A DNA stretch of 64,000 nucleotides from Nitrososphaerota archaeon (GTDB lineage Archaea; Thermoproteota; Nitrososphaeria; Nitrososphaerales; Nitrosopumilaceae), in contig JAGWFT010000001.1 in NCBI GenBank assembly GCA_028867755.1, positions 722,727-786,726 of the forward strand, given 5' to 3'. Of this stretch, positions 8,076-16,302 are shown piece by piece (within the stretch, counting starts at the first letter, position 1; every line of letters begins with the position of its first letter). The notes under the pieces are model-generated. The model did not search any database, was not told the origin of the DNA, and worked only from the letters and a program-made list of their open reading frames with translations. The translations under genes and the position numbers were made by a program.

Positions 8076-9565
8076 ATTCCGTAACTGGACCATTTAGAGT
8101 CTACAAGTTTCTTGGTCTCTTCATCTGATTTGACAAGCTCTTGGATCTCTCTTTGATATCCTTCCTCTCTTGTTTTTTGTGTGGCGTCGATGCCAAGTTT
8201 TGAGCCAAGGTTGACAAGCGGTGACGCAGGGTCAAGTGTGTCAGTTGGTGTATTGTTGATTATGGTGACATCCCTTGCAGCGTCTGCACGAGTTGTAATG
8301 GCCCATATGATATCATTCATGTCATGTACATTGACATCTTCATCAACCACGACAAAAATTTTTGTCAGTGCAAGCTGACCCATTCCCCACAAGCCCATCA
8401 TGACTTTTTTTGCCTGTCCGGGATATCTTTTCTTGATTGATATTATTGCCATGCCTTGGAACCATCCTGCAGCAGGCATTGCAAAATCAACCACTTCAGG
8501 ATGAAACATTCTGATAAGTGGAAGAAATGAGCGTTCTATTACTTTGCCAATGAAAGCATCTTCTAAGATTGGTTTTCCAACTATGGTAGTAAGATAGATT
8601 GGTTTTTGCCTTCTCATGATTCCAGTCAATGTGAACACTGGATATGGTTCTGGAGGAGTATAGTATCCTGTATGATCACCAAACGGGCCTTCCATTCTAA
8701 TGTCTGAAGGGTCAACATATCCTTCTAGCACAATCTCAGCGTTTGCAGGAACTTCCAAGTCTACTGTTTTGCACTTGACAGTCTTAATTCCAGTCTTTCT
8801 TGTTATTCCGGCAAAGATATACTTGTCAAGCCCTTCTGGCACTGGTGCTACTGCAGAAAAGACTGTTGCAGGGTCTGCACCAATTATTACTGCTACTTCT
8901 ATCTTGTTACCTGAATCTTTTTTGATATCATAATGATGTGCTCCACGCTTGTGTTTTTGCCAGTGCATGAGAGCATGAGTCTTGTCCAATACCTGCATTC
9001 TGTATACGCCAAGGTTTCTAACGCCTGTCTCGGGATGTTTTGTCGCAACAAGGCCAAACGTGATGAATCTTCCTGCATCCTTTGGCCATGTTTTCAAGAT
9101 TGGGATTTTTTCAAATGATGGCAAGTCTTCAAATACTTCTGTCACAGGGCCACTCTTTTGCAATTTTGGAGCAATATCAGTTATCTTTGAAAGCTCGGGA
9201 AGTTTTCGTAATTTATCCAAGATTCCACTTGGAACTTCCATGCGAGTCATGTCTACAATTCTCTGACCAATCTCTGTAAAGTCAGAGCTCTCCAGCCCAA
9301 TCTCTAATCGTTTCATAGAACCAAAAGCGTTTCCTAAAACTGGCATGTCATAATTTTTTACATTTTCAAAAAGAACTGCCGGTCCATTTGAATACATGAC
9401 ACGACTTAGAATTTCTGAAATTTCCAGATTAGAGTCAACCTCTGTCTTCACTCTTTTCAGCTCGCCTGCTTTTTCTAGCTTGTCTGCAAACTCGGAAAGC
9501 TCTTCAATTGGCACATGTCTTCTGAATGTGTATCTAGTATAAAGCTTAACTGGATTTGTGCCCAA
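8072..9565 (-). CDS. UbiD-family decarboxylase (probable menaquinone branch)
   Basis: 497 residues, TTG start. The UbiD family uses prenylated FMN for non-oxidative decarboxylation. Visible: an N-terminal DKLEKAGELKRVKTEVDSN, the central EGPFGDHTGYYTPPEPYPVF and TTIVGKPILEDAFIGK, and MGLWGMGQLALTK; these are strongly conserved in UbiD. In futalosine-pathway organisms a UbiD homologue decarboxylates the naphthoate intermediate; the convergent MqnC-like gene supports that role here. No UbiX partner lies in the window. Substrate is inferred from context. Confidence 0.85.
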   Translation of the reverse strand: MGTNPVKLYTRYTFRRHVPIEELSEFADKLEKAGELKRVKTEVDSNLEISEILSRVMYSNGPAVLFENVKNYDMPVLGNAFGSMKRLEIGLESSDFTEIGQRIVDMTRMEVPSGILDKLRKLPELSKITDIAPKLQKSGPVTEVFEDLPSFEKIPILKTWPKDAGRFITFGLVATKHPETGVRNLGVYRMQVLDKTHALMHWQKHKRGAHHYDIKKDSGNKIEVAVIIGADPATVFSAVAPVPEGLDKYIFAGITRKTGIKTVKCKTVDLEVPANAEIVLEGYVDPSDIRMEGPFGDHTGYYTPPEPYPVFTLTGIMRRQKPIYLTTIVGKPILEDAFIGKVIERSFLPLIRMFHPEVVDFAMPAAGWFQGMAIISIKKRYPGQAKKVMMGLWGMGQLALTKIFVVVDEDVNVHDMNDIIWAITTRADAARDVTIINNTPTDTLDPASPLVNLGSKLGIDATQKTREEGYQREIQELVKSDEETKKLVDSKWSSYGI

Positions 9566-9624
9566 GAAACAGGAAAGGGTTTTAACAAAAGAACTTTAAT
9601 TATCCTCTAAGGGAATGGCATAAG

Positions 9625-9855
9625 TTGTCCGGCCAAAAATGTTCCGTCTGTGGAGGCGGCGGGAAGATTGTTCTTTTAGATACCCAATGCTCTTTTTGCA
9701 ATGGAACTGGAGAATTTAGCAAAACTGCAGAAAGTTATATGAAATCGCACATTTGTCAATGTATATTTTTGGATAGGATAACATGTCCACTCTGTGGAAA
9801 AAAATGTCATCACGATACTCCAAACAAACCGAAAATTTTGATAGGCCCAGTCTAG
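9625..9855 (+). CDS. DnaJ-type zinc-finger-like small protein
   Basis: 76 residues, TTG start; TATA-like TTTAATTATC at about 9594-9603. Contains CSVCGGGGK and CSFCNGTGE, two CxxCxGxG repeats as in the DnaJ zinc domain, then CQC and CPLCGKKCHH, giving a second metal site. No J domain. Possibly a zinc-binding chaperone-like or RNA-related protein. It shares the palindromic stop region CTAG (9852-9855) with the next, convergent gene. Confidence 0.65.
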   Translation: MSGQKCSVCGGGGKIVLLDTQCSFCNGTGEFSKTAESYMKSHICQCIFLDRITCPLCGKKCHHDTPNKPKILIGPV

Positions 9856-10229
9856 ACGACTGGTGGCAATTCATTTTTCTTGTCGTGACCGCCAGAGCCA
9901 AATCTACAGTAAAAGCACTGGTCTGATTGCATGTACTTTAACTGTTCAATTTTTATCGCTCCAATCTTGAGCGCAATCTTGGTGAGGATTCTGTACTTGA
10001 GCGGCATTGCAGGAATCACCTCTTTTAGGTACACACGATAATGGTCAGGACAGAACTTTAACGTAATATTACTTGCTTCTTTTGAGGTCTCGCTTACTGT
10101 TTTGGCTACATTGATCTGCTCTCTTATGTATTCGTGCTTTGGGCAAGGGCAATCCTTTCCTCCTGGATGTTTGTATGCGGGTGTGTTTTTCCAGTCAAAT
10201 TCGGGATATTCCTTCTCAAAGTCGTCCAA
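9852..10229 (-). CDS. Cysteine-containing protein, unknown
   Basis: 125 residues, TTG start. Contains CPCPKHEY near residue 27, CPDH near 60 and CFYCRFGSGGHD near 105, which suggests a structural metal site built from three segments. No family recognised. Its last four bases overlap the convergent zinc-finger-like gene. Confidence 0.6.
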   Translation of the reverse strand: MDDFEKEYPEFDWKNTPAYKHPGGKDCPCPKHEYIREQINVAKTVSETSKEASNITLKFCPDHYRVYLKEVIPAMPLKYRILTKIALKIGAIKIEQLKYMQSDQCFYCRFGSGGHDKKNELPPVV

Positions 10230-10327
10230 CGGCTTAAAATCGGCCTTTACTCATATAAAACTTCTATAAATAGTGAAACCAAGCGTGATCAAAATCTAAA
10301 TAAACCACTTTACCAGAAATCAAACAC

Positions 10328-10840
10328 ATGTCAAAAGAATCCAAACCAAAAAGAACACGTTCTACTAAAAAAATTTCAGAGGAAGGATCTCATACTGCAG
10401 AACTTGAGGCAAAAATAGCAGAGCTTGAAGCCAAGCTTTCTAATTTATCTTCGCAGGTAAAACCAGCAGAAGTAAAGCACACTCACACAGCACCACCACC
10501 TCCACCAGCTCCAAAACCAAGACCTGCAGCTTCAGGTCCAACACACGGTACATTGCCAGCTGGAATGAAACCAACTCCACCACCAGCTACAAAAGAAGAA
10601 TCAAGAACTGAAAGCTATTCTGCTCCAGAGCCAGGCCAAGTGGCACCAGCTTATGCGCAAATTAGCTCAACAGGTTACACTGGAAACAAATACTTTGCAA
10701 CAAGAAGGAGATTATCATATCATCCACCAAACAAGCAGTTTACGGGATCAGGATCAACAACTACTGCGGCACCGCCAGCTCCAGAGCCACCAAAACCAAA
10801 AACTATGCGCGGAACACTGCCAGCAGGTTTCAAGCCTTAA
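10328..10840 (+). CDS. Pro/Thr/Ala-rich protein with coiled coil and GTLPAGxKP repeats
   Basis: 170 residues. Basic N-terminus, a short coiled coil (ELEAKIAELEAKLSNLSSQV near residues 25-45), then low-complexity PPPPPAPKPRP. Two copies of GTLPAG(M/F)KP occur, near residue 77 and as the extreme C-terminus, suggesting a short linear binding motif. The middle has YTGNKYFATRRRLSYHPPNK. TATA-like TCTAAATAAAC at about 10294-10304 supports the start. No signal peptide, so probably cytoplasmic. Function unknown. Confidence 0.75.
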   Translation: MSKESKPKRTRSTKKISEEGSHTAELEAKIAELEAKLSNLSSQVKPAEVKHTHTAPPPPPAPKPRPAASGPTHGTLPAGMKPTPPPATKEESRTESYSAPEPGQVAPAYAQISSTGYTGNKYFATRRRLSYHPPNKQFTGSGSTTTAAPPAPEPPKPKTMRGTLPAGFKP

Positions 10841-11288
10841 AGGCATCTAGCACTTCTTGTGAGTGTCCTGCAGGTTTTACTTTTTCAAAAACCCTCAAGA
10901 TTTTTCCTTTTTCATCTACTAGGAAAGTTGTTCTGTTTACTCCCATGTACTCTTTACCCATGAACTGTTTCTTTCCCCAAACGCCAAATTTCTTTGCTAT
11001 TTCTTTGTCGGTATCAGCAAGCAAGATGAATGGGACACTCATCTTTTCACCAAACTTTTTGTGAGACTCTTCATCGTCAGGACTGATTCCAACTATCTCA
11101 ATTCCAGCACTCTTGAATTTCTTGTAATCTCTTGAAAACTCTGCAGCCTCTGTAGTGCATCCTGGCGTGAAATCCTTTGGGTAAAAATAAACGACGTATT
11201 TTTTCCCCTTAAAGTCTGATTTTTTGAGAACCTTTCCCTCTGCGTTTTTTAGCTCAAAATCGGGAACTTGATCACCTATAGTTAGCAT
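10830..11288 (-). CDS. bcp: Peroxiredoxin, Bcp/PrxQ family
   Basis: 152 residues. Thioredoxin fold; the peroxidatic cysteine lies in FTPGCTTEAAEF near residue 45. The second cysteine five residues later, present in many PrxQ proteins, is absent, so it probably works as a 1-Cys enzyme or with an external thiol. It reduces hydrogen peroxide and organic hydroperoxides in the cytoplasm. Its 3' end overlaps the Pro-rich gene by 11 bases. Confidence 0.92.
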   Translation of the reverse strand: MLTIGDQVPDFELKNAEGKVLKKSDFKGKKYVVYFYPKDFTPGCTTEAAEFSRDYKKFKSAGIEIVGISPDDEESHKKFGEKMSVPFILLADTDKEIAKKFGVWGKKQFMGKEYMGVNRTTFLVDEKGKILRVFEKVKPAGHSQEVLDAFKA

Positions 11289-11376
11289 GATAACAAAAAA
11301 TGATGAATCCCTAATTATTTTTTGTCAAGTTAATTTCGAATGTTTTATATGGTATGTCTCTAGGTCATATCGAGTA

Positions 11377-12087
11377 ATGGTAAATCCACGTGCATGGCTT
11401 GCAGAAGCAATTGGCACATACTGCCTTGTCTTCTTTGGCCCTCTTGCAATTGGACTTGCAGCTGTTGCATATGGAACAGGCCTGTCCGTTCAAGCAATTG
11501 TAATGATATCGCTTGCACACGGTGCTGCGATAGGTCTTATGGTCTACGCATTTGGGCATGTATCTGGTGGACACTTTAATCCCGCAGTTACTATATCCAT
11601 GATAGTTACAAAACGAATCAATATCAAAGATGGTATTGTGTATATAATTTCCCAGCTTATCGGTGCAATTGCAGCTGCTGCATCTTACAAGGCCATACTG
11701 CCTGACATTGGTGCAAAGGTAAACTATGGAACTCAGGGAGGTCCTAGCGCATTACTTCACAACAGTGTATCGTCTGGATTTGCAGTAGAAGCAATCTTGA
11801 CATTCTTCTTGGTTACGGTGATATTTATGACAGCAGTGCACAAAAAGGCACCTGCTGGAATGTATGGTCTTGCAATAGGTGGAATGATATTTTTGATACA
11901 CTTGGTTGGAGTGCCTCTGACAGGCGCAAGTGTCAACCCTGCAAGAACATTTGGCCCTGCACTTATCTCAGGATTCTGGGACTATCACTGGATGTACTGG
12001 GCAGCACCAATTACTGGTGCGATAATTGCAGGACTGATAATGAATTACGTATTTGCCAAAAAAGCAGAACAAGAAGAAACGGCATAG
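11377..12087 (+). CDS. Aquaporin / MIP-family channel
   Basis: 236 residues from ATG 11377, preceded by TATA-like TTTTATATGG at about 11343-11352; the frame open from 11287 would start upstream of that promoter. Six membrane spans; the two pore motifs are NPA in GGHFNPAVTI near residue 68 and NPA in ASVNPARTFGPAL near 177. The second loop ends in NPART rather than the NPARD of glycerol facilitators, favouring a water- or gas-conducting aquaporin such as the AqpM/AqpZ groups. Confidence 0.9.
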   Translation: MVNPRAWLAEAIGTYCLVFFGPLAIGLAAVAYGTGLSVQAIVMISLAHGAAIGLMVYAFGHVSGGHFNPAVTISMIVTKRINIKDGIVYIISQLIGAIAAAASYKAILPDIGAKVNYGTQGGPSALLHNSVSSGFAVEAILTFFLVTVIFMTAVHKKAPAGMYGLAIGGMIFLIHLVGVPLTGASVNPARTFGPALISGFWDYHWMYWAAPITGAIIAGLIMNYVFAKKAEQEETA

Positions 12088-12140
12088 ATTTTCTACTGAT
12101 TTGAAATGTATTATAACGGGTCAACTGAAAGTTTCTTTGT

Positions 12141-12215
12141 GGACCCGTAGCACAGCTTGGATAGTGCGGTCGCTTGCGGAGCGACAGGTCGTGGGTTCGA
12201 GTCCCCCCGGGCCCG
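12141..12215 (+). tRNA. tRNA-Arg (anticodon GCG)
   Basis: Cloverleaf folded by eye. D stem GCAC/GTGC, anticodon stem GTCGC/GCGAC with loop TTGCGGA, T loop TTCGAGT. Anticodon GCG reads CGC/CGU arginine codons. CCA is not encoded. A TATA-like TATTATAA at about 12109-12116 lies 25 bases upstream. Two non-pairs occur: A3 opposite C70 in the acceptor stem and U50 opposite C64 in the T stem. Confidence 0.85.
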
Positions 12216-12305
12216 TTCTTATTTTGTATCGAGACATTTCAGGCTCAACTGCGTAACTCCAAATGATGTGATTTTTTGAACTTTATGACCATTTTTATTG
12301 ATCAT

Positions 12306-12704
12306 ATGTGTACCGTGTACGTGCAAGTATTTTGCAAGGTTAGATTCAGTTTTACTACGGTAGATTCGCGTTATTATGCAGGTGGAAGCACAGATCCTTT
12401 GGCTATTCTCTCAGATGTGGAAAAAAAGCTACCACTTCACATCAAAAAATTGCAGTATGGCAAAGCCAAGGGATCGTCAAAAGTATACGTGGAATATTCT
12501 ATAGGTTATGATGATTCAGATCTTCCAAAACAAAAAGAGGACTCTTTTGCAAGATTCATGGCCCAAGACCCATACGAAGAGTTGCTTGGAGGTGACATTG
12601 AACTGGTTGAAAATCTCATAAAAAAGACATATGGTGTATCAAAGGATGAGGATGATAAAATTGAGCACAAAATTTTGGAAGGCCATAATCTAATCAAGGC
12701 TTAG
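12306..12704 (+). CDS. Unknown protein
   Basis: About 132 residues; the start is uncertain (ATG 12306, or GTG 12315/12321, all downstream of TATA-like boxes at 12279-12286 and 12292-12299). Reads VQVFCKVRFSFTTVDSRYYA then DPLAILSDVEKKLPLHIKKL, a mixed alpha/beta protein with an acidic C-terminal half. No family recognised. Followed after 23 bases by the KTSC gene. Confidence 0.6.
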   Translation: MCTVYVQVFCKVRFSFTTVDSRYYAGGSTDPLAILSDVEKKLPLHIKKLQYGKAKGSSKVYVEYSIGYDDSDLPKQKEDSFARFMAQDPYEELLGGDIELVENLIKKTYGVSKDEDDKIEHKILEGHNLIKA

Positions 12705-12727
12705 CTTATCCAGTTGTTTGAAACACC

Positions 12728-12943
12728 ATGGACAGAATACGAATCAAGTCTAATGATCTAAAATCAGTTGGCTATGATGAGTCAATGCAAATATTGGAAA
12801 TAGAATTTCATCATGGAGGAGTCTATCAGTACTTTGGCGTGCCAAAACAGATCTACGATAGATTGATGAAATCTGTTTTATCGCATGGACAATATCATAC
12901 TAGGTACATCAAAAATAGATATCGACATGAAAAGATTCTCTGA
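12728..12943 (+). CDS. KTSC-domain protein
   Basis: 71 residues, essentially one KTSC domain: SVGYDESMQILEIEFHHGG, then VYQYFGVPKQIYDRL and HTRYIKNRY. The domain is often found next to or fused with RNA-modifying or lysyl-tRNA-synthetase-like proteins; its exact biochemical role is not established. Here it is free-standing. Confidence 0.85.
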   Translation: MDRIRIKSNDLKSVGYDESMQILEIEFHHGGVYQYFGVPKQIYDRLMKSVLSHGQYHTRYIKNRYRHEKIL

Positions 12944-13004
12944 TTGCTTACCACACATAGTATTCTTTACATACTGTTATTAGTGATGAACACGTATACT
13001 ATAG

Positions 13005-13805
13005 ATGTCAGACGTTACATTATTGCCCGATGATCTAGGGGAAAAATTAGCAAGACGTGTTGACAATCAACTTTTAAAAAATGAAAGACGTGGAGCATCA
13101 GAGAAGGATATCTTTGACAAAAAAAAGGTCATGGACGATGTACTTGACAAGACTTCGATAATGACTCTGTCCAAGTTGATAAATTCAGGTACAATATCAT
13201 ATGTTAATGGCATAGTTGGTTCTGGCAAGGAATCCAAGATGTACTGGGCTGTGGATCCTGATGGAAATGACATTGCTCTCAAGATATATCTAGTAACTGC
13301 ATCAACTTTTAAAAAAAGACAGCCCTATCTCGTTGATGATCCACGATTTTCACGTATAAAAAAAGGCACAAGAAACTTGGTGGAGCTTTGGGCAAAAAAA
13401 GAATTCAGGAATCTGACTCAATGTGCTAAAAACGGAATTTCCTCAATCAAACCAATTCGTGTTCTAAAAAACGTCTTGGTATTAGAATTTGTAGGAAAGA
13501 ACGGCGTTCCAGCAAAAACCCTTGTAGAATCAGAAATTGATGAAAATGACTATAAAGACGCAATTTCGATTATCTCACAGCTTTACAAAAAAGCAGAACT
13601 AGTGCATGCTGATTTCTCAGAATACAATATTTTCAAAACAGAAAACGGTTTGGTTCTTTTTGATCTAGGGTCAGCTATTGACATACGACACAGAAATGCA
13701 AAAGAATTTCTTCAAAGAGATATTGCAAATATTTCAAGATTCTTTGCTAAAAGAGGCTTGACCGTGGAACATCCATCTGATATAATGACAAGGATAACAA
13801 ACTAA
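13005..13805 (+). CDS. rio1: RIO1-type atypical protein kinase
   Basis: 266 residues. Glycine loop GSGKESKMYW at residues 72-81, ALKIY with the ATP-binding lysine near 93, catalytic loop LVHADFSEYN at 199-208 (D203, N208), and metal-binding LFDLGSA with D220. This is the RIO1 pattern. In archaea and eukaryotes Rio1 acts in maturation of the small ribosomal subunit. Fits with Tsr3, another small-subunit factor, at 61645-62133. Confidence 0.93.
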   Translation: MSDVTLLPDDLGEKLARRVDNQLLKNERRGASEKDIFDKKKVMDDVLDKTSIMTLSKLINSGTISYVNGIVGSGKESKMYWAVDPDGNDIALKIYLVTASTFKKRQPYLVDDPRFSRIKKGTRNLVELWAKKEFRNLTQCAKNGISSIKPIRVLKNVLVLEFVGKNGVPAKTLVESEIDENDYKDAISIISQLYKKAELVHADFSEYNIFKTENGLVLFDLGSAIDIRHRNAKEFLQRDIANISRFFAKRGLTVEHPSDIMTRITN

Positions 13806-13866
13806 GTTTTGTTGTCTACTTTAGCTGTCTTAAGTAGTATCACTGTGTAGTATATTTAGAGATAAA

Positions 13867-14028
13867 ATGATGAAGAATTTTTTCAAAGCCATGTGGAAAT
13901 CAAAACATGAGGAATCTAAAGAAAAACGTCAGACAGAACGGGAAGAAATGAAAGAAGAAACTCATGAGTTAGAACAGGTCGAGCAAGATGCGCAAGAAGC
14001 AATTAGAGAAGCCGACGATGAAGAATAA
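13867..14028 (+). CDS. Small charged helical protein
   Basis: 53 residues by direct translation: MMKNFFKAMWKSKHEESKEK, then Glu/Gln-rich to a terminal ADDEE. A short amphipathic start could touch a membrane; the rest is a charged helix. A TATA-like GTATATTTAG lies about 15-20 bases before the ATG at 13867. No family recognised. Confidence 0.45.
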   Translation: MMKNFFKAMWKSKHEESKEKRQTEREEMKEETHELEQVEQDAQEAIREADDEE

Positions 14029-14081
14029 CTGTTCTACAATAGCATCAAAAAGCCTATCTGATTATAGGTGTCAATAATTTC

Positions 14082-14186
14082 ATGGAAGAAGGCCATTTTT
14101 GGAGACAAGGTGTGTGCTCTGATTGTAAACGAGTGAAATGTAAAGAGGGATGCAACTGTGATTGTCATTGGGACAAGAATAGATGA
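14082..14186 (+). CDS. Cys-rich micro-protein
   Basis: 34 residues translated by eye: MEEGHFWRQGVCSDCKRVKC, then KEGCNCDCHWDKNR. Six cysteines and two histidines (CxxC, CKEGCNCDCH) suggest one or two zinc or iron sites. A TATA-like GATTATAGG lies about 20 bases upstream. Part of a group of Cys-rich micro-proteins in this window (16026, 31983, 33682, 34465). Confidence 0.5.
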   Translation: MEEGHFWRQGVCSDCKRVKCKEGCNCDCHWDKNR

Positions 14187-14401
14187 GTCATGACAGTTTA
14201 ATGAATTCTCATCATTTTATGGGAAATACTATGATGCAGTTATAATGGATATAGACGTGAGCAAATCTGGCACTCTAAGCTGATCTTATAGGCATGCGAG
14301 GCTTTTAATTCAAGATAGCACTATTATTGTTATGGAGTAGTGTGAGTTTGCACATCTCTGATCTTTCGTAGTTCAGAGAAAGACTGGAGTAACTACCCAG
14401 C

Positions 14402-14644
14402 TCAAATAACTTCAGATGCGGCATGCTGCTTCTTGACTTTGTCTATTGCATCTCTTATGATGTTTTTTAGCTCCTCACGTGTCATGCTTTCTACATTTCT
14501 ACCAAAACTCTCCTCAATCTGACAGGTCAGTTCTTTCTTAATATCGCTGAAAATATTTTGTTGAAGATTGTAATCAATTATCCCAGCCTCCCTGGCAGTT
14601 TGGCTAAAGACTTGTTCTATTACATCCCATGCGATTTCTTCCAT
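14402..14644 (-). CDS. Small helical protein, unknown
   Basis: About 80 residues from ATG 14644: MEEIAWDVIEQVFSQTAREA, then an amphipathic helical region ending KKQHAASEVI. The frame also opens at a GTG at 14671, but the ATG sits two bases after the stop codon of a 51-residue frame on the same strand, so coupled translation is likely. No family recognised. Confidence 0.55.
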   Translation of the reverse strand: MEEIAWDVIEQVFSQTAREAGIIDYNLQQNIFSDIKKELTCQIEESFGRNVESMTREELKNIIRDAIDKVKKQHAASEVI

Positions 14645-14646
14645 AA

Positions 14647-14802
14647 CTAAATTCTTGTACCTGCACTGCACATGCTAATGTCAGGCTCATAATGTAACAT
14701 CTTTCCTGGATGACAGCTAATGAATGCAAATGTTGTACAGATTTCCTGGTCTCTTTTTTTATCGCATTCTACGTCAAACTGCATTTGCATCTCCTGTGTC
14801 AT
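14647..14802 (-). CDS. Small Cys-containing protein, unknown
   Basis: 51 residues by direct translation: MTQEMQMQFDVECDKKRDQE, then ICTTFAFISCHPGKMLHYEP and DISMCSAGTRI. Four cysteines. A GAGGA sequence about ten bases before the ATG could be a ribosome-binding site, unusual in this mostly leaderless setting. Ends two bases before the next gene. Function unknown. Confidence 0.45.
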   Translation of the reverse strand: MTQEMQMQFDVECDKKRDQEICTTFAFISCHPGKMLHYEPDISMCSAGTRI

Positions 14803-15026
14803 ACTATGATTCCTCTTGATCCTGTTATGTCATCGTCTCTAATAAAGCGGCGTAATACATCATTTACAGCTACAAAAGAGTATACCTGAAGCACTATCTG
14901 GAATCGTCACTAAATTCTATTGACATAGAACTCTTCTTTTTTGTTAAAATTTGATAGATCTATGAAAATAGTGTGCAATCCTACCGTTCTTATTGCTTGA
15001 CAGCTAGACAATATATGATAAACTGA

Positions 15027-16022
15027 ATGCTTTCTCTTGATTCTGACTCGTATATGAAATGTGCTCGCTGTGGAAAGAGCGCCATGGTAACAGATGGTTC
15101 TACAGGAGAGAGATTTTGTGGAGTATGTGGGTTTGTTATCAATGAACGAATTGAAGATTCTGGCCCTGAGAGACGTTCATTCTCAAAAGAAGAACATGAG
15201 GACAGGTCAAGAACAGGCGTGCCATCGTCTCTTGCGATGCATGATATGGGACTTGCAACCGTGATAGGACACGATAACAAAGATGCAACTGGAAAGCCGC
15301 TTTCAATATCAATGAAGAGCACTATAACACGTCTCAGAACATGGGATAGTAGAAGCCAAGTTCACGAGTCTCAAGAGAGAAACCTTAGGCAGGCATTCAG
15401 CGAGCTTAGCAGAATGAAAGACAAACTTGCACTATCTGATTCTGTGGTTGAAAAGACTGCATACATTTACAGAAAAGCATTAGAAAAAAATCTCACAAGA
15501 GGCAGATCAATTCCTGGATTGATTGCTGCAGCAATGTATTTGGCATGTAGAGATACTGGTACCCCGAGGACATTAAATGAGGTAGCACACCAAATCAACA
15601 TAAAAAGAAAAGATGTGTCTAGATGTTACCGATTACTCCTAAAAGAACTCGATTTGAAAATGCCGGTGTTAGATCCCATAAAATGTATGTCACGAATATC
15701 AAGTCAGGCGCGTCTAAGTGAAAAAGTAAAACGACAAGCTCTTAAGATTTTAGAAGATGCAAACAAGCTGGAAATTACTGCAGGAAAAGATCCTATGGGA
15801 ATGGCAGCAGCAGCATTGTATCTTTCATGTGCAATAAACAAGGAAGGTACAACACAAAAAGTCATCGCTTTAGCAGCCGGAGTTACAGAAGTTACAATAA
15901 GAAACAGATGTAAAGGATTACGAGAATTACTAGACATAAAAATTCCAGACAAATTGAATCTAAGGCTGGGTTATACTGAAAAATCTACAAACTCGGTGAT
16001 TCAAGTTATGACGCCCGAATAA
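15027..16022 (+). CDS. tfb: Transcription initiation factor TFB
   Basis: 331 residues. N-terminal zinc ribbon CARC...CGVC (about residues 12-35), B-reader/linker region with GPERRSFSKEEHEDRSRTG, then two cyclin folds (IPGLIAAAMYLACRDTGTPRTLNEVA near 170 and PMGMAAAALYLSCAINKEGTTQ near 255). It recruits RNA polymerase to TBP-TATA complexes and reads the BRE. Thaumarchaea usually encode several TFBs; which one this is cannot be told here. Confidence 0.95.
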   Translation: MLSLDSDSYMKCARCGKSAMVTDGSTGERFCGVCGFVINERIEDSGPERRSFSKEEHEDRSRTGVPSSLAMHDMGLATVIGHDNKDATGKPLSISMKSTITRLRTWDSRSQVHESQERNLRQAFSELSRMKDKLALSDSVVEKTAYIYRKALEKNLTRGRSIPGLIAAAMYLACRDTGTPRTLNEVAHQINIKRKDVSRCYRLLLKELDLKMPVLDPIKCMSRISSQARLSEKVKRQALKILEDANKLEITAGKDPMGMAAAALYLSCAINKEGTTQKVIALAAGVTEVTIRNRCKGLRELLDIKIPDKLNLRLGYTEKSTNSVIQVMTPE

Positions 16023-16025
16023 TTC

Positions 16026-16169
16026 TCAAGCTGAAAAAACCTTAGTGTTAAACTCTCTACAATCACATTTTCTCCCATCAGGATTTACATGGATACAATA
16101 CCCATGAGGAAAATGATCGTGCCTGGGATGACTACAATCTATCCTATCGCATGTTTCGTAAAGGCTCAT
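16026..16169 (-). CDS. Cys/His-rich micro-protein
   Basis: 47 residues by direct translation: MSLYETCDRIDCSHPRHDHF, then PHGYCIHVNPDGRKCDCREF. Five cysteines and five histidines, CSHPRHDHFPHGYC and KCDC, point to zinc or other metal binding. A TATA-like TCTTTATCC on the minus strand near 16190 is at promoter distance. It ends four bases from the end of tfb. Confidence 0.55.
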   Translation of the reverse strand: MSLYETCDRIDCSHPRHDHFPHGYCIHVNPDGRKCDCREFNTKVFSA

Positions 16170-16302
16170 TACTTTGGTATGGATTTGGTAGGATAAAGAG
16201 AATGTGGTTGACTCTACACCATGACAGAGTCTTTCCTATCTGTAATGTACACTGTCAATAATTAAATACAATTGAAGCCTTGAAAATATCTAGACTAAGA
16301 AA

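Noticed and set aside
14813-14825. 13-base repeat ACAGGATCAAGAG, also at 19168-19180
   Set aside because: Many 13-base matches are expected by chance in 64 kb counting both strands; no shared context.
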